DNA of 64,000 nucleotides from Daphnia pulex (taxonomy: Eukaryota > Arthropoda > Branchiopoda > Diplostraca > Daphniidae): assembly GCF_021134715.1 (NCBI RefSeq), contig NC_060024.1:3224001-3288000 (forward strand), in the 5' to 3' direction. This document shows positions 24,367-35,590 of this stretch, one piece after another. The translations under genes and the position numbers were made by a program. Positions within the stretch are counted from its first letter, which is position 1. Every line of letters begins with the position of its first letter. The notes under the pieces are model-generated. The model had not been told where the DNA came from and ran no database searches. It saw nothing but the letters and a program-made list of their open reading frames with translations.

Positions 24367-24890
24367 TGGCGTTAATTTCGTTTTATTTTTTCTCTTTGTA
24401 GACTTCCCTATTTAATTTAAAATTTCAAAAAAATAGGTTTCAAAATAAAATTCTTTCTTCTTTCAGAAAACAATTTTTATTTATTTTTAATGACCAGATT
24501 ACTGGTTGAAAAAAAAAATATTAACAAAGCCACCTGTTCTCGGGATAAAATTTCTTGTTGGATTAGAGATGGAAGGGAAAAAGTTTTGGAAAATATAGTC
24601 CTTGACGCCATCGCCAGGTGTTCTTTTAGCCCATAAGAATGACATGGACTATTCTACCCCGTTTACACGAGAAATTTCCCCGTGACTAAACCCCCCCCCC
24701 CCCTTCAGTTTCAAAGCACTTTGGGTTTTAAACAAAGTGATTTGTCATAAACTAAAAATACACCTTGGATAGCTAATTTTGTCTTCCTTTTTTTAAGCCT
24801 AGCGAGGATAAAAAATATTGAGAAATAAAGAAGTGGGGACTCAAAAACAAAAAAAAAGTGTCAACTATGCCGACTGTCCCATACATGCAT
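24367..24890 (+). mobile_element. family G element, 3' part, interrupted
   Basis: Starts with the second copy of the TGGCGTTA target duplication, then matches about 2076-2430: GACGCCATCGCCAGGTGTTC, CCCATAAGAATGACATGG, AAGCCTAGCGAGGATAAAAA, and GTGTCAACTATGCC near the end. Confidence 0.75.
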
Positions 24891-25303
24891 TTTTCTAATA
24901 ACGTCACTTAGTGGGGCTCCTTCCTGATTCTTCTGTGAATTTGTTCAATTTCGTTCGTCAGTTGTAAGTGTTACTGAATATATTGATCAGGGCTGATCTT
25001 CTGTGGCTTGGTTATTCCGGTAATTGAACTTGCAACTAAGGGAAATTTCTCTTTTTTTCTAGCTAAAAAAGAAGACTAGGGACTTCTTCTTTTTAACGCT
25101 CTTCCCATTTTAAAGCTTGTGAATCCCCCTTTTTCTACGCTCTCCTTCCCCTCCCCCAAAGCCTGCTAGGCAATTACCCTTTTCGTAGCCCCCTCAAAAC
25201 TGGTTAGGTACTTTTCGAATATCCCTGAGGCTTTTTCCATAAAATTATTCTCAGCGAGTACCTTATCCTAAAGAGATAATTTTAGATTTTATAAGGAACC
25301 TCA
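24891..25303. other. intergenic, no gene seen
   Basis: AT-rich, with pyrimidine-rich tracts around 25080-25170. I see no gene or definite repeat. Confidence 0.4.
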
Positions 25304-25810
25304 TAGGTGAGACTGGGGCAAGTTTGGGTCTGGGTAAGTTGGCACGCCTTTTTATCTTGTGAAAGAGGGATTACATTTTTAATTAACATTTATAGAAATT
25401 AATGATTATTATCATAAAAAAATATTGAAATAGTTCGAGTCGTTTTTTTATAAGTTTTGGGCTTAAAACATGTATTCTTTTCCTTAGATTTTTTTTTCTG
25501 TTGACTTCTCTAGCTAACTAAAAATTAGTTCATGACGCCATAGCCAGGTGTTTTGTTTTTCCATAAGAATAACCTGGACCATCATTGCCCGCTTCATGAA
25601 CAATTTTCCCCGCGACTCGAACAACCCCCATTAACTTTCATAGCGCTTTTGGATTTAATCGAAGAACTTTTTCAAAAACCAAAAATACACTTTTGATGGG
25701 TAATTTTTCAAATTTTTTGAACCTAGCGGAAATTAAAAATTAAGAATTAAAAAATTAAGAAATTGTTCTTCAAAAACAAGAAACGCGCCAAAAATGCCAA
25801 GTCTCCCCTA
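25304..25810 (+). mobile_element. family G element, complete short copy
   Basis: Termini TAGGTGAGACTGGGGCAAG and, inverted, TAGGGGAGACTTGGCA, each with TA at the edge; total 507 bp. Shares the family interior (CATGACGCCATAGCCAGGTG, CCATAAGAATAACCTGGACC, CGCGACTCGAACAACCCCC). No coding capacity is visible. Confidence 0.75.
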
Positions 25811-26232
25811 ATTATTTTAAAAAATGATGACCCTACTTTAAGAAGCGAAATTATTTTATATTTCATACCTCAACAGTTTGTCATAAATACCATATACATT
25901 TTTATAAAAAGCTGTGACTTAAAGTAAAATATATCTAAAAACTTTTTGTAAATTTTTATAGCAATTCCAGCCTAACAAAGAATTGATTGCACCGATCAAC
26001 TGTTAGCAGAATCAATGTAATTTTTATCAACCGTATTGGTCATAGTTTCATGAAAGTTATAAGTTTTTATTGTGTTTCTTTTTAATTACACATATGTAGG
26101 CCTGCCTCGTATTTGTAAGTATTTCTACAGTTTAAAATGGACTAAACAGGGGAGATAGCACTCTAAGAAGAATCGCCAGGTTTTTACTCTCCATATGAAT
26201 GTCTTGTACACTATACCAATAGAATAATTAAC

Positions 26233-26813
26233 TAGGGGAGATCGGGGCTAGTTGGCGTAAGGGGTAAATAACGATATAGAGGGGGAGAACTGATTTTGAC
26301 TAAAATCTAACTTTTTTCAACGCTAATAATTTTTCTCTCACGTATTTGTTAATTAACTAAAATATATGATTTTTGCAGACATAAAGCTTATTGTCTTGGC
26401 TAAACTTGGTGTATTTTGGTTTTTTATTTAAAGATACATAACTATTTTATTTGTAAATATGAAGCCAAATACCTACCATTTGTTAAATCGGCAATTTATT
26501 TTTGGGGCAAGATCCCTCATTTACTTTACATTGTCTGCTAGCAGAGGCGATTCGGCCCATTTTTTTGTAATCTTTACTTTTCTGTTGACAATCAACTTTC
26601 CCCTTGAAGTGGTGGCGATTTTTCCTAAAAACATAGGGATAAACCACTCAATATTACTAAATATTTATAACTTTAATGTATTTTTTTCGACGCTACATTT
26701 TAGCTAAGACAATAAGCTTTCATTCAAATAAAAATTTTAACCATTCCAGTGAATATTACGGAATGCGGACCCTGGTGTGTGAAAATAAGGCCTACTAGCC
26801 CCGGTCTCCCATA
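26233..26813 (+). mobile_element. family H element, complete (581 bp)
   Basis: Terminal inverted repeats TAGGGGAGATCGGGGCTAGT and, inverted, TATGGGAGACCGGGGCTAGT, with TA at both edges. This is the intact relative of the truncated fragments at 2575 and 7952. The small reading frame inside has no recognisable protein. Probably a non-autonomous Tc1/mariner-type MITE. Confidence 0.8.
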
Positions 26814-27422
26814 AACAAAGATAAAGCTATAAGGCACGGGGAGCTGTTATTCTTTGTTCCTTCCTTTTTCGAAGGAAAAAAATGATCTAAATCGCCCTAT
26901 AAGGTTGAAAAACCACACAAAATTCACCCGCAAACTGTTGGTGAACATCAGTAAAAACATTACAGGAAAGGGTCAAACATTCGGGTCTTCGATGCCCATC
27001 AAGCTATGGTCGCCTTAGGGGAAAAGAAGACAAAGAAAAGCTTCGCGTTAATTCCACTATAATAATTAATCGTCGTCTGCTGGATAGCGCCCTGAGTGGC
27101 AGCACCGTAACAGAGCTCTTGACATTTTATCCAGTTTTAGTTGGTTGTTTCGTGAACTTGAATGTTTACTACGGTGACTCTAATGGATACTGTTCTCGTG
27201 ATTGCTGTGTTTTCATTCATGGTGTTGATCTTGGCCGATTTCATCCTTATTTTGACTTGTTTACCTCGGCCTTACTGGCTCCCCAGCATGTTGACTTAGC
27301 TCGTCGGCTCGCTCCTCTCTGCTTATCCCGCCACTGTTACCGAGGTGTATATTTTTACCGTAAGAGCCCTAGGCATTGCGTCACGTAGCCCAGCTAAACG
27401 TTGCAGAAGGGGTTGAAAATCG
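26814..27422 (+). other. possible 5' region of the LINE
   Basis: GC content rises from about 27000, and a short open stretch lies at 27119-27388 without recognisable domains. It may be the LINE 5' UTR or a decayed first ORF; the 5' boundary is not determinable here. Confidence 0.35.
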
Positions 27423-30343
27423 GTGAGAAGGGTTTTCACGGTCAAGAAGTTCCTGCACTGTGCTTTGTTAAATGCTAGATCACTACAGCGAAATATGTCA
27501 ACTATCCAACACCATATCGTGTTTCAAAATCTCGATCTAGTCGCCATCACTGAGTCCTGGCTTCGTGAAGACAGTGGTGATGATATTCTACGAGACGTAT
27601 GCCCGGCTGGTTATTCGTCTCTTCACAACCCGAGAAAAGACAAGCGAGGAGGGGGAGTTGCAATCATTTTTCATGACACAATACGTGTCCGTCAACTTGA
27701 GCTTGACTACTCTCGCACAATCTTTTGATTTAATCGGTGCATCTTTGACGATCAACTCCACTTGTTTTGTGCTACTTGTGATCTATCGTCCACCTTCTCA
27801 AAAGACTACTCAATTTTTTATGAATTCTCGAGTTTACTTGAATTTCAAAAGTCCATGCCAGGTCTCTTACTTATTGTAGGAGACTTCAACATCCACGTTG
27901 ACGAAAAGTCATGTGACTTCGGGCAGTCGTTTCTCTCCCTGGTTGATTCATTTGACCTTCGGCAGCATATTTCAAACGCAAGCCACGTCGGTGGCCACAT
28001 TCTGGATCTGGTGATGTCGCGATTAACCGACAATTCCATAGTTGATTGTTTTGTTTCCAACTTCGTCAGTGACCATCGTGCAGTACACTGGTGCGCTAAA
28101 GCACACCGCCTGCTGTGCGCTGTCAAGAATGTGGTGTTCAGAAAGCTGAAATCAATTGACTTCAGCTCCTTCCGCTCCGGCCTATCAGAACTGCCACTTC
28201 TCACTTTCCCTGCTGGTGACTGCGAGAATGCTCTGCTGCAGTACAACACGGGCCTAGCTAGCGTTCTGAACTCACACGCCCCACTGATCAGCAGGAATTT
28301 CACTGTCCGTTCAGATAATCCATAGAACAACGAAGAGATTCATTGCGCCAGAAGGAATGTGCGGAGGCTGGAGAGGCGCTAAGAAAACAACTAAGCTGAC
28401 GATCGACAAGCAAATCATGAAATGTGAGCTGCGTAATCTACAAGGCATAATACAACTAGCAAAGACGTCCTTCCTCGAAGCCAAGATTTTGGAAGCGTCT
28501 GCAAAGAAGACTTCGCTATTCAAACTAGTGGATTCGCTGCTCCTCGTCAAGCCTGGCCTCTGTCTACCTGCCCATGACTCCCTGGCTGCTGTGGTTGAAC
28601 GGTTCAGCCATTTCTTGGTTTCCAAGATTGCTGCAATTCGGGTGACCCTTTATGCAGTCACCAGCAGCTAGACAGCGGAGGCCAAAAGACCTGTTGCTGC
28701 CTTCTCAACTTTCTCAGCAGTAAACGTTCATGATATTTTGTCTCTGATTTTGTCCTGCCCTTCCAAGTCCTCCCCTATTGATCCAATACCAACTTTTGCT
28801 CTAAATGAATTTTTGTTTGCCTTTTTTGGCTCCTCCTATAACGAACATTATTAATTTGTCCCTCTCTTCTGGAATTTTCCCTCATGAAATGGAACTCGCT
28901 CTAATCACTCCATTATTGAAAAAACAAGGCCTTGACCCTGATGTGCTCTCTAATTATAGACCTGAGTCCTTTTTGTCTTTTCGCTCCAAACTTCTTGAAC
29001 GTGTCGTTGCTAAACAGCTAGTCTCCCACCTAGAATCCCAGTCTCTGTTTGTCTCCGTGCAATCTGCTTACAGAGCTGTTCATTCCATTGAAACTGCCCT
29101 TCTAAAAGTCTTGAACGATCTCCTATCGTCTGTTGACAATGGCAATGCTGTCATTCTCACTCTTCTGGAGCAAAGCGCTGCTTTCGACACTATTGACCAT
29201 GGAATTCTACTAGATCATATGTCGGCTCGTTTTTGGTGTCTCTGGCCTTGCTCTTGCATGGTTCACCTCGTATCTGGATGGACGGCGGAATTCAGTTAGT
29301 GTTGGTGGCGTCACTTCAACTCCAACCCCCCTAATCTATGGTGTTCCCCTAGGTTCCGTGCTAGGTCCTATTTTGTACATTCTATACAATTCTCTAATGC
29401 ACGAGATCGCAAAATCAGCGGGCATCTCCGATCATTACTTCGCTGACGATTCTCAGGAAAACTAGTCTTTTATCCCATCGCCATCTGCAGCAGACCAGCA
29501 ACGGGCTTATGTCAACCTAACGCCGACCAGGGAAAGTGGCTTGCTGCCATTCGTCTCAAAATGAACGAGAACAAGACTGATGCTCCCCTCGTATCTACCA
29601 AAAATAGCGTTAACAAACAATTGATCTCATCGATTCCACAAATGGTTGGTGTTGCCCACATTTTTCCCTCCCCATTGGTTCGAATCTCGGTGTGCTAGAC
29701 TCTCACCTTTCGATGGAAGCGCAGATCAACTCCTCCTGCAAAAAATTCTACTACCATCTCAGGCGAATTGCTAGTATCAAGAGATTCCTTTCCCAATCCG
29801 CCGTCGTTCAGCTAGTCCGGGCCTTTGTGCTGTCGCAACTAGACTATGACAATGCCTTATTCGTCATTATACCCGCCGTGCGCATCGCCAAACTTCAGCG
29901 AGTACAGAATTCTGCAGCTTGACTACTTTGTAGCGTTCGTCGTTGTGAATCCATCACCCCGGTTCTTCGCTCCCTCCGTTGTGAATCCATCACCCCGGTT
30001 ATTCGCTCCCTCCTTTGGATTCCTGTTATCCAGCGAATAGTGTTCTAGATAGCATCGCTTGTGTTCCGCTGCTTGATCGGCATGGCTCCCCTGTATTTGA
30101 GTGACCTAATAAAACTACTTGAATCTGGTCGTGACACTCGCTCCTAATCCCAGCTTATTCTCCCCCCTTAGCCGTACGAAGAGTTTTGGCGACCGTACCT
30201 TTTCTGTTGCTGCTCCTCGGATATGGAATTCCCTCCCTGTTGAGCTGCGCACTGCTAGCTCTTTATCCCCACACTTCTCAATTTTCCCTTTCACAGTTCA
30301 GATCCAAACTGAAAACCTTCTTACTCAATGCGGCCTATGTTAA
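27423..30343 (+). pseudogene. L2/CR1-like LINE, endonuclease-reverse transcriptase ORF, broken
   Basis: Remains of a non-LTR retrotransposon ORF2. The apurinic endonuclease part (27423-28325) shows LNARSL, AITESWL, GDFN (27879-27890) and SDH (28068-28076). The reverse transcriptase part (about 28805-29470) shows NYRPES, AAFDTIDH and a catalytic-type FADD (29439-29450). The C-terminal part (29692-30343) shows LDSHLSM and, near the end, the conserved TFSVAAPRIWNSLPVELR. The frame is broken many times: an in-frame stop near 27728 with the expected sequence continuing in another frame to about 27835, a shift near 29210-29230, and stops at about 29465 and 29565. A 36-bp tandem duplication lies at about 29941-30011. 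The element cannot make a working protein. Confidence 0.88.
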
Positions 30344-30452
30344 CTGATATCTCCATGTTTTTATTTTGTCAGAGCTAGTAGCCCCTTTGATCTGTATGGA
30401 AAAGGCGCTACCAAATATCAAATGCAATACATTATTATTATCATTATTATAA
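30344..30452 (+). repeat. LINE 3' tail with ATT repeat
   Basis: GGAAAAGGCGCTACCAAATA then AATGCAATACATT and an (ATT)n-like microsatellite. This is a typical L2/CR1 3' end. A similar tail in inverse orientation ends the SINE at 56400-56670. Confidence 0.75.
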
Positions 30453-30639
30453 TAATTGGAAAACATTTATTTTAATGAGTATCAAACACCGCGAACCAAC
30501 AGTTAATGACCGAACCTTAAAACACTAATCGGAAGCACTGCAAACTCACCCAACTACAATTTGGTGACACTTAATTTGCCATGCACAACATTTTTCACGA
30601 AATTTTAATGGCCTTACAGAATCTGAAATTCAAGTTGGT

Positions 30640-30702
30640 GGAAGAAAGAATCGAACCTTCGACCTTACGATTAAGATATCACCACTTGACTACTGCTGCT
30701 AA
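30640..30702 (-). repeat. tRNA-like sequence or SINE head
   Basis: On the minus strand TAGTCAAGTGG forms an A box and GGTTCGATTC a B box 34 nt downstream, and a T-arm (GAAGG/CTTTC) can pair. Acceptor pairing is not seen. It is probably a SINE or degenerate tRNA. Confidence 0.5.
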
Positions 30703-33700
30703 AAAACCTTTCACACACTCATAAGTATGGTTCCTTGCAGCAGTCATGTCAAATTAGCTCAGAAGGTAGCTTCCTGAATTAGATAATAATTATAGAATGT
30801 GAACTGTGTGTTTCAGTGATTTATCTCAGTCGAAGTATAACTTTAAAAGAATTTTGTTCACTTAAATGTAGGATTTTAGGGTTCTTAATGGTTCTTTGCC
30901 GTTTATTTTTTAATGATTTATTCTAAAATCTTTAAATTCCAATCACATATTATTATATAATTAATAAGTCCCATCACTGGGTATTTTTTAAAAGTTGATT
31001 TTAAGAAGTACTATGGCACATTAATCTTAAAATGATTATATAAATGAAGTTTAATAAGGACAAAGGGTCGCCTAAAATTTTTATCAGTTTATGAGGAATA
31101 AATCTGGGAATATTTTTAAATTAGAGTCCAACCATTTTGTAAGTACTAGGCTAGTTTAATCGAAACTTCGTTGGTTTTTAATACTAGCCCAGAGAGATGT
31201 TCAAACAGAGCTGGCAGTATGTTTGTCAATGTTGGAAGTTTTCCCCATATAATTAGACAGTCTAGCTATATATTAAGTTAAAATAGTACTTCCCTTAAAC
31301 CTAACTTTTGTTGCAGAGTTGAACAGATACTTCGTCTAGGCTAGAAATAAATGTTACTATAACTTAACCAAAGAATAAAGTGTGACGTGGAGTGGAGGGG
31401 TGAAGCCTCCGCTACACTAACGTTGCTCCATTGATACTTTTCATATGAGTCATATTTTTATGATTGATGTTGAGTTTTAATAGGTATTAACTAATTGAAA
31501 AAATAACGCAACTAAAATCTTGGTTCAGTTGCAGTTATTCCCTGCCTAAAGCACGCAAATTTTTAGCCAATACTGGTACACATGTAAATTTGGCAAATAA
31601 CACTAATTAAGCGAAAAGATATGCGTAATTTACGCAATTTTTCATACATGTAAAATCTGAGTGGTTAACCCCTCGATTATTTATGTGCAAATAACGGAAT
31701 ACAGGATGGGGTGTGTGAAAAGTGTATTATTTCAACTATCCACTACTTGCTCTCCATGAATTGAATATAAATATAAATGGCTTAATTAGTAGGTTTCGCT
31801 ATATTTCTTAAAAAATATTTTTTATACCTAGGTTGACCTTCACCAATTTCTTCGTTTCCTTCTCTGACACTTCAATATTGGTTGGCGGTATAGATTCTTT
31901 TTACCAGTTTTTGAGACACAACTCAGAACAGGCTATTATTTGAGCATACAGAAATAAGCTCCTCCCATACAGGTGGTTTTCATATAGTTGCCTATATGGA
32001 AATTTAAAGATAAAAAAATAAATTAAACTGGGGCAGACTTTCAGTTCCAAGAGAAACATCATTCAGTAAAGATAGAGTTTTGGAGTTGAAAAATTCACAC
32101 GTTTCTGTGATTTATTTTTCTCGTGATTGACTACTCATTGGTGGTTTTATTACATCTCTACTGTAAATGAACTGGTAAAGCAGTACATCGTCATTTAATC
32201 TTTAACCATTCGACATGTTATTTGCGCTGTATAAAATATTATTGATATAATTAATAGTTGTCACATTAAGTGTTTGCAATATTGCTGACTTATTGTAGTT
32301 TACCACTTCCATGCAGCTTTGCCTCCTAAACTCGTAAAGCCGTTTTCTGAGGATGGCTTTTTGTCACCACGATCTATTTTCTTAAAAGGGGTTTGCTTGT
32401 GGTAAAAAAATTTAGGGATGTAGCTACACTCTAATGCTTCTAAGGTACTCGAAGTGAACCGAAGCTCAGTGCAAAATGCGTCACCACTCGAATTCAAATG
32501 ACAAAAGCTCGAAGCTCGAGTGGTTGTGGTTCTATTATCCATACTCGAACCGTTCGAGTGGGTAATTTGGCGTACCTTATGTCCTTCTTCGAGTAGAGTA
32601 GAGTTTAATAGAGACCAGTAAAAAGATTGGCGGCTTCTAGATATTGAACCCGAGTCTCCCGAATTCCAGTCAGAACTCCATCCGGTGGGCTGTTCTTCAT
32701 TGTTTTTCACAATCTTACGCGTTTATAGGGAAGAGTTAAGCAACTGGCTCACTTTTTTGCTCTTAACTGCCATTCCTATATTTTCCAACGTATTTAGATC
32801 CACCAAATCCTAAAGAGAAAGAAAAATTCCTGCTTTAAATGGTGATTTTTTCAAACCGATCTAAATAAATAAAGAATAGGTTATTGCTGATTATAAAAAA
32901 AGAGAGCCAACTTGCTCCGGATATGGGGTATATTTCTCATCCCAGCGGTGTGTCTTGGCCCCTGTATTCCTTATGGGAAAACCATACATTCTGACTGGAA
33001 ACTAAAACTTCATTTAATTAGAATATAATTGAATGAAAACATAGATAATCAATGAAAGACTGTAATGGCCCAGGCCCCTGTTTACAACTTTCTCAAAATG
33101 GTCGAAGAAAGTAAAATTATGGAAATGAGTGGCCCTTCTCAATGAAGTTGCTTGAGGTTGACGAATGTAAAGGTTCCTATCTCTTTTCATGAAAACAGGA
33201 AGTCAATCCACACGGGCAATTTTCTTTATTTCAGAATATTCAGTGTTTAAAGATTATCAACCAACTGGCCCGTAAACTTCCAAAAGTTAGTTCAGTTGTT
33301 TAGACCCTTATAGTAGATATCGGTAGCTCTGTTTAGGTAGGCTAATCTACCAGCTCAAGTTTTTCTTCCAAATATAAAATCTACCAAGCATAAAAAAGTA
33401 GATAAAAAGCAATTGGCATATAATATGTTGAGGAATATATACCGTTTTAAGTTTATAGTCTGCAATAGAGCTGACAAATGGTGGATTTTCACCAACTGAC
33501 GATAACTCAGAACCAAACTATTTTGCAATTGAGCAATATTGTTGAACTTCGTTGAAGAAACGACATTTCTGTAGCAACATGTCAAAGAATCTTTTTTTTT
33601 TAATCAACACTGTTCTAACTGACTATAAATGCGAGTAACCATTTCTAACAAAAAATGACACTTACGATTATACATTTTATGGTGGCTGCTTTATACACGC

Positions 33701-34330
33701 AAAATGGCCCCTGAGTTGCCAAGCCATTTCACCCCAAACAAGGGTGTATTCGGAAATTGCTGAATATCTTTTATTAAAACTTACATAACCAAAAAACTAA
33801 TTTGACAGGATTATTTGGGGGATAATCGAAAAAATTCTTCGTATTTTTTGAATTTTTTTCATTGGTTCACAAATCAATTAATTCAATTGGAACTTTAGTC
33901 ATGACCACCCAATTTTAAGGCGTGTATGTCTACCATAATTTTTTTTTTACTTTCATAAACTATTTGGGGTATTACAATAATTCTTTTTAAAACTGTGCAA
34001 TTTTTTTGTCTACGTCTTTAGATCTTCCAATTATTACATCAAATATAAAGTAACGATAATTCCATTGAGTCAATTGACTCGAACGCCAAATCGCCCCACT
34101 CTCCCCTAATGATTTTTCAGGTTAGGACTTATTTCCCGATTGAAGTGTTTTATATAGTTTTGTAATTATGATTTTTCAGTTCGGACTAATAAAGTTGCCG
34201 CGTATCGGCTGGTCTCTCTTAGGATGAGCTTGTTAGTACCGAGCAATGAAAATAATGCAATCTGTACTTTTTGGGGGGAAAATAAAATGAAAGAATATGA
34301 AAATGAACGAAGCTCCACCAAAGACGTTTT
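30703..34330. other. intergenic, no gene supported
   Basis: No gene I can defend. 31381-31427 is a hairpin block (separate entry). The 136-codon frame at 32300-32710 (minus) has low-complexity composition, and its start overlaps GGGTTCAATATC, which resembles a B box, so it may be a SINE-derived repeat. GCCCCACTCTCCCCTAA at about 34093-34109 is a right-hand terminus of the GGGGAGAG repeat group. Confidence 0.45.
31381..31427 (+). repeat. second copy of the satellite-edge hairpin block
   Basis: GAGGGGTGAAGCCTCCGC matches the reverse complement of 19631-19680 in roughly 38 of 46 positions. It forms a GC-rich hairpin followed by CACTAA. Both copies have CTAA shortly after the hairpin. Confidence 0.5.
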
Positions 34331-34333
34331 TCT

Positions 34334-34850
34334 TAAGTAAACTAGTTACCGCTTTGCTTGTGTAAAAGAACACTGAGGCGCAACTGTCGATGCCTATTTA
34401 TCCTGTGTAAAGTTTAACTATCAGCTGGGAAAATTCGGCGAACTCAGTGATTGTGTGTAGCTCCACCCTTTTTTGTAAAAAGAGTTCGTGCGCCGTGTTC
34501 CCGTGAAACTAAATGCGGGAGAACTCAGAACTGTAGGTATCACTAGAGAAAAGAGTGACCGACTACTATGTGAACAACAAAGCCTGTAAGTGAAAAGTAT
34601 TTTCTACGATTCGTGGGGAGAATTCTAGAACATTGAGGCAGCGTAATCTACGATGACATTTTTCAGAAGTGAAATAGTTAACCGCTTTGTTGATGTAACT
34701 GACCACTTGGGGCGCAGCGCTCGCTAGTCGTCAGAGAAAGTAGGGGAACCCTGTAATTTTGAGTGTGTGGCTCAACCAATTTTTCCCGGAAAACAAATTC
34801 GTCCGTTGTGTTCCCGTAAATAAAAAATTGTAATTTTCGTTTTACAATTA
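34334..34850. repeat. diverged direct duplication, about 330-bp spacing
   Basis: Segments near 34340-34530 and 34670-34830 share AGTTACCGCTTTG / AGTTAACCGCTTTG, GAGGCGCA / GGGGCGCA, and a GTGTTCCCGT block preceded by TGTGTGTAGCTC / TGTGTGGCTC. They look like two old copies of one unit. No product is recognised. Confidence 0.5.
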
Positions 34851-35093
34851 GAAGTGCCACGTCACGCAAATAACTGTCCAACTTGCATCGAGATCTGTAG
34901 TGCCCTTTAGAATCTTTTGTGCGTGAAATGGTTGCAATTTAGAGTAGGAAATAAGTGGTGTCTAGAACCCCCTTGGTGAACCAAGAGGTCAAGATTAAAA
35001 GTTTTCCCTTACTAAGAATGAAAATTTTCACACCAAACTTCGAGTTTGTTTAACTTGCTCAAAACCTCGAGTACGTTCAAGGCTAGTTCAGCG

Positions 35094-35372
35094 TAGGGGG
35101 GAGTTGGCATAGTTGGCGCTTTTTTTAGTTTTTGAGCCACAACTTCTTTATTTCAAAATATTTTTGATCTCCGCTAGGATTAAAAAAGAGGAAAAAATTA
35201 GTTTTCCAATGCGTATTTTAGTTTTTGACAAATCTCTTTGTTTAAAATCAAAAGCACTTTGAAAATGAAGGGGGTTTGGTCGAGTCGCGAAGAAAATTGC
35301 TCGAGTAAACGAGGTAGAATAGCCCATGTTATTCTTCTGGGCTAAAAGAACACCTGGCGATGGCGTAATTAA
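35094..35372 (-). mobile_element. family G element, inverted and truncated
   Basis: Starts TAGGGGGGAGTTGGCATAGT and contains the reverse complement of the family interior (CTAAAAGAACACCTGGCGAT, CCCATGTTATTCTT, AAATCTCTTTG-TTTAAAATC). It ends about 220 bp before the start codon of the CASD1-like gene. Confidence 0.7.
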
Positions 35373-35590
35373 CTCAATAAAAAAAATATTTCATATAAAA
35401 ATATATTTTAAGAGATTTGACCTCCGTAAAGTAGGAAACTATTAGTAGGTTAAAATTTTCTCGTTTGTCTGAAACATTGTCTTTTATATGTCTCTTTAGT
35501 TTGGGACATTCCTTTCAAAAATTCTTGAGTTTCTTCAAAACTAGTCAAATTTAGTTACTGGACAGTAACTGTGACTCTTAAGCGAAAAGA

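Noticed and set aside
27845..28625. Minus-strand frames of 161 and 104 codons
   Set aside because: They are shadows of the LINE endonuclease region on the opposite strand.
32300..32710. 136-codon minus-strand frame
   Set aside because: Ser/Thr-rich low-complexity translation without domains; it overlaps a B-box-like motif and looks like a repeat-derived frame. Kept only as a note in the intergenic entry.
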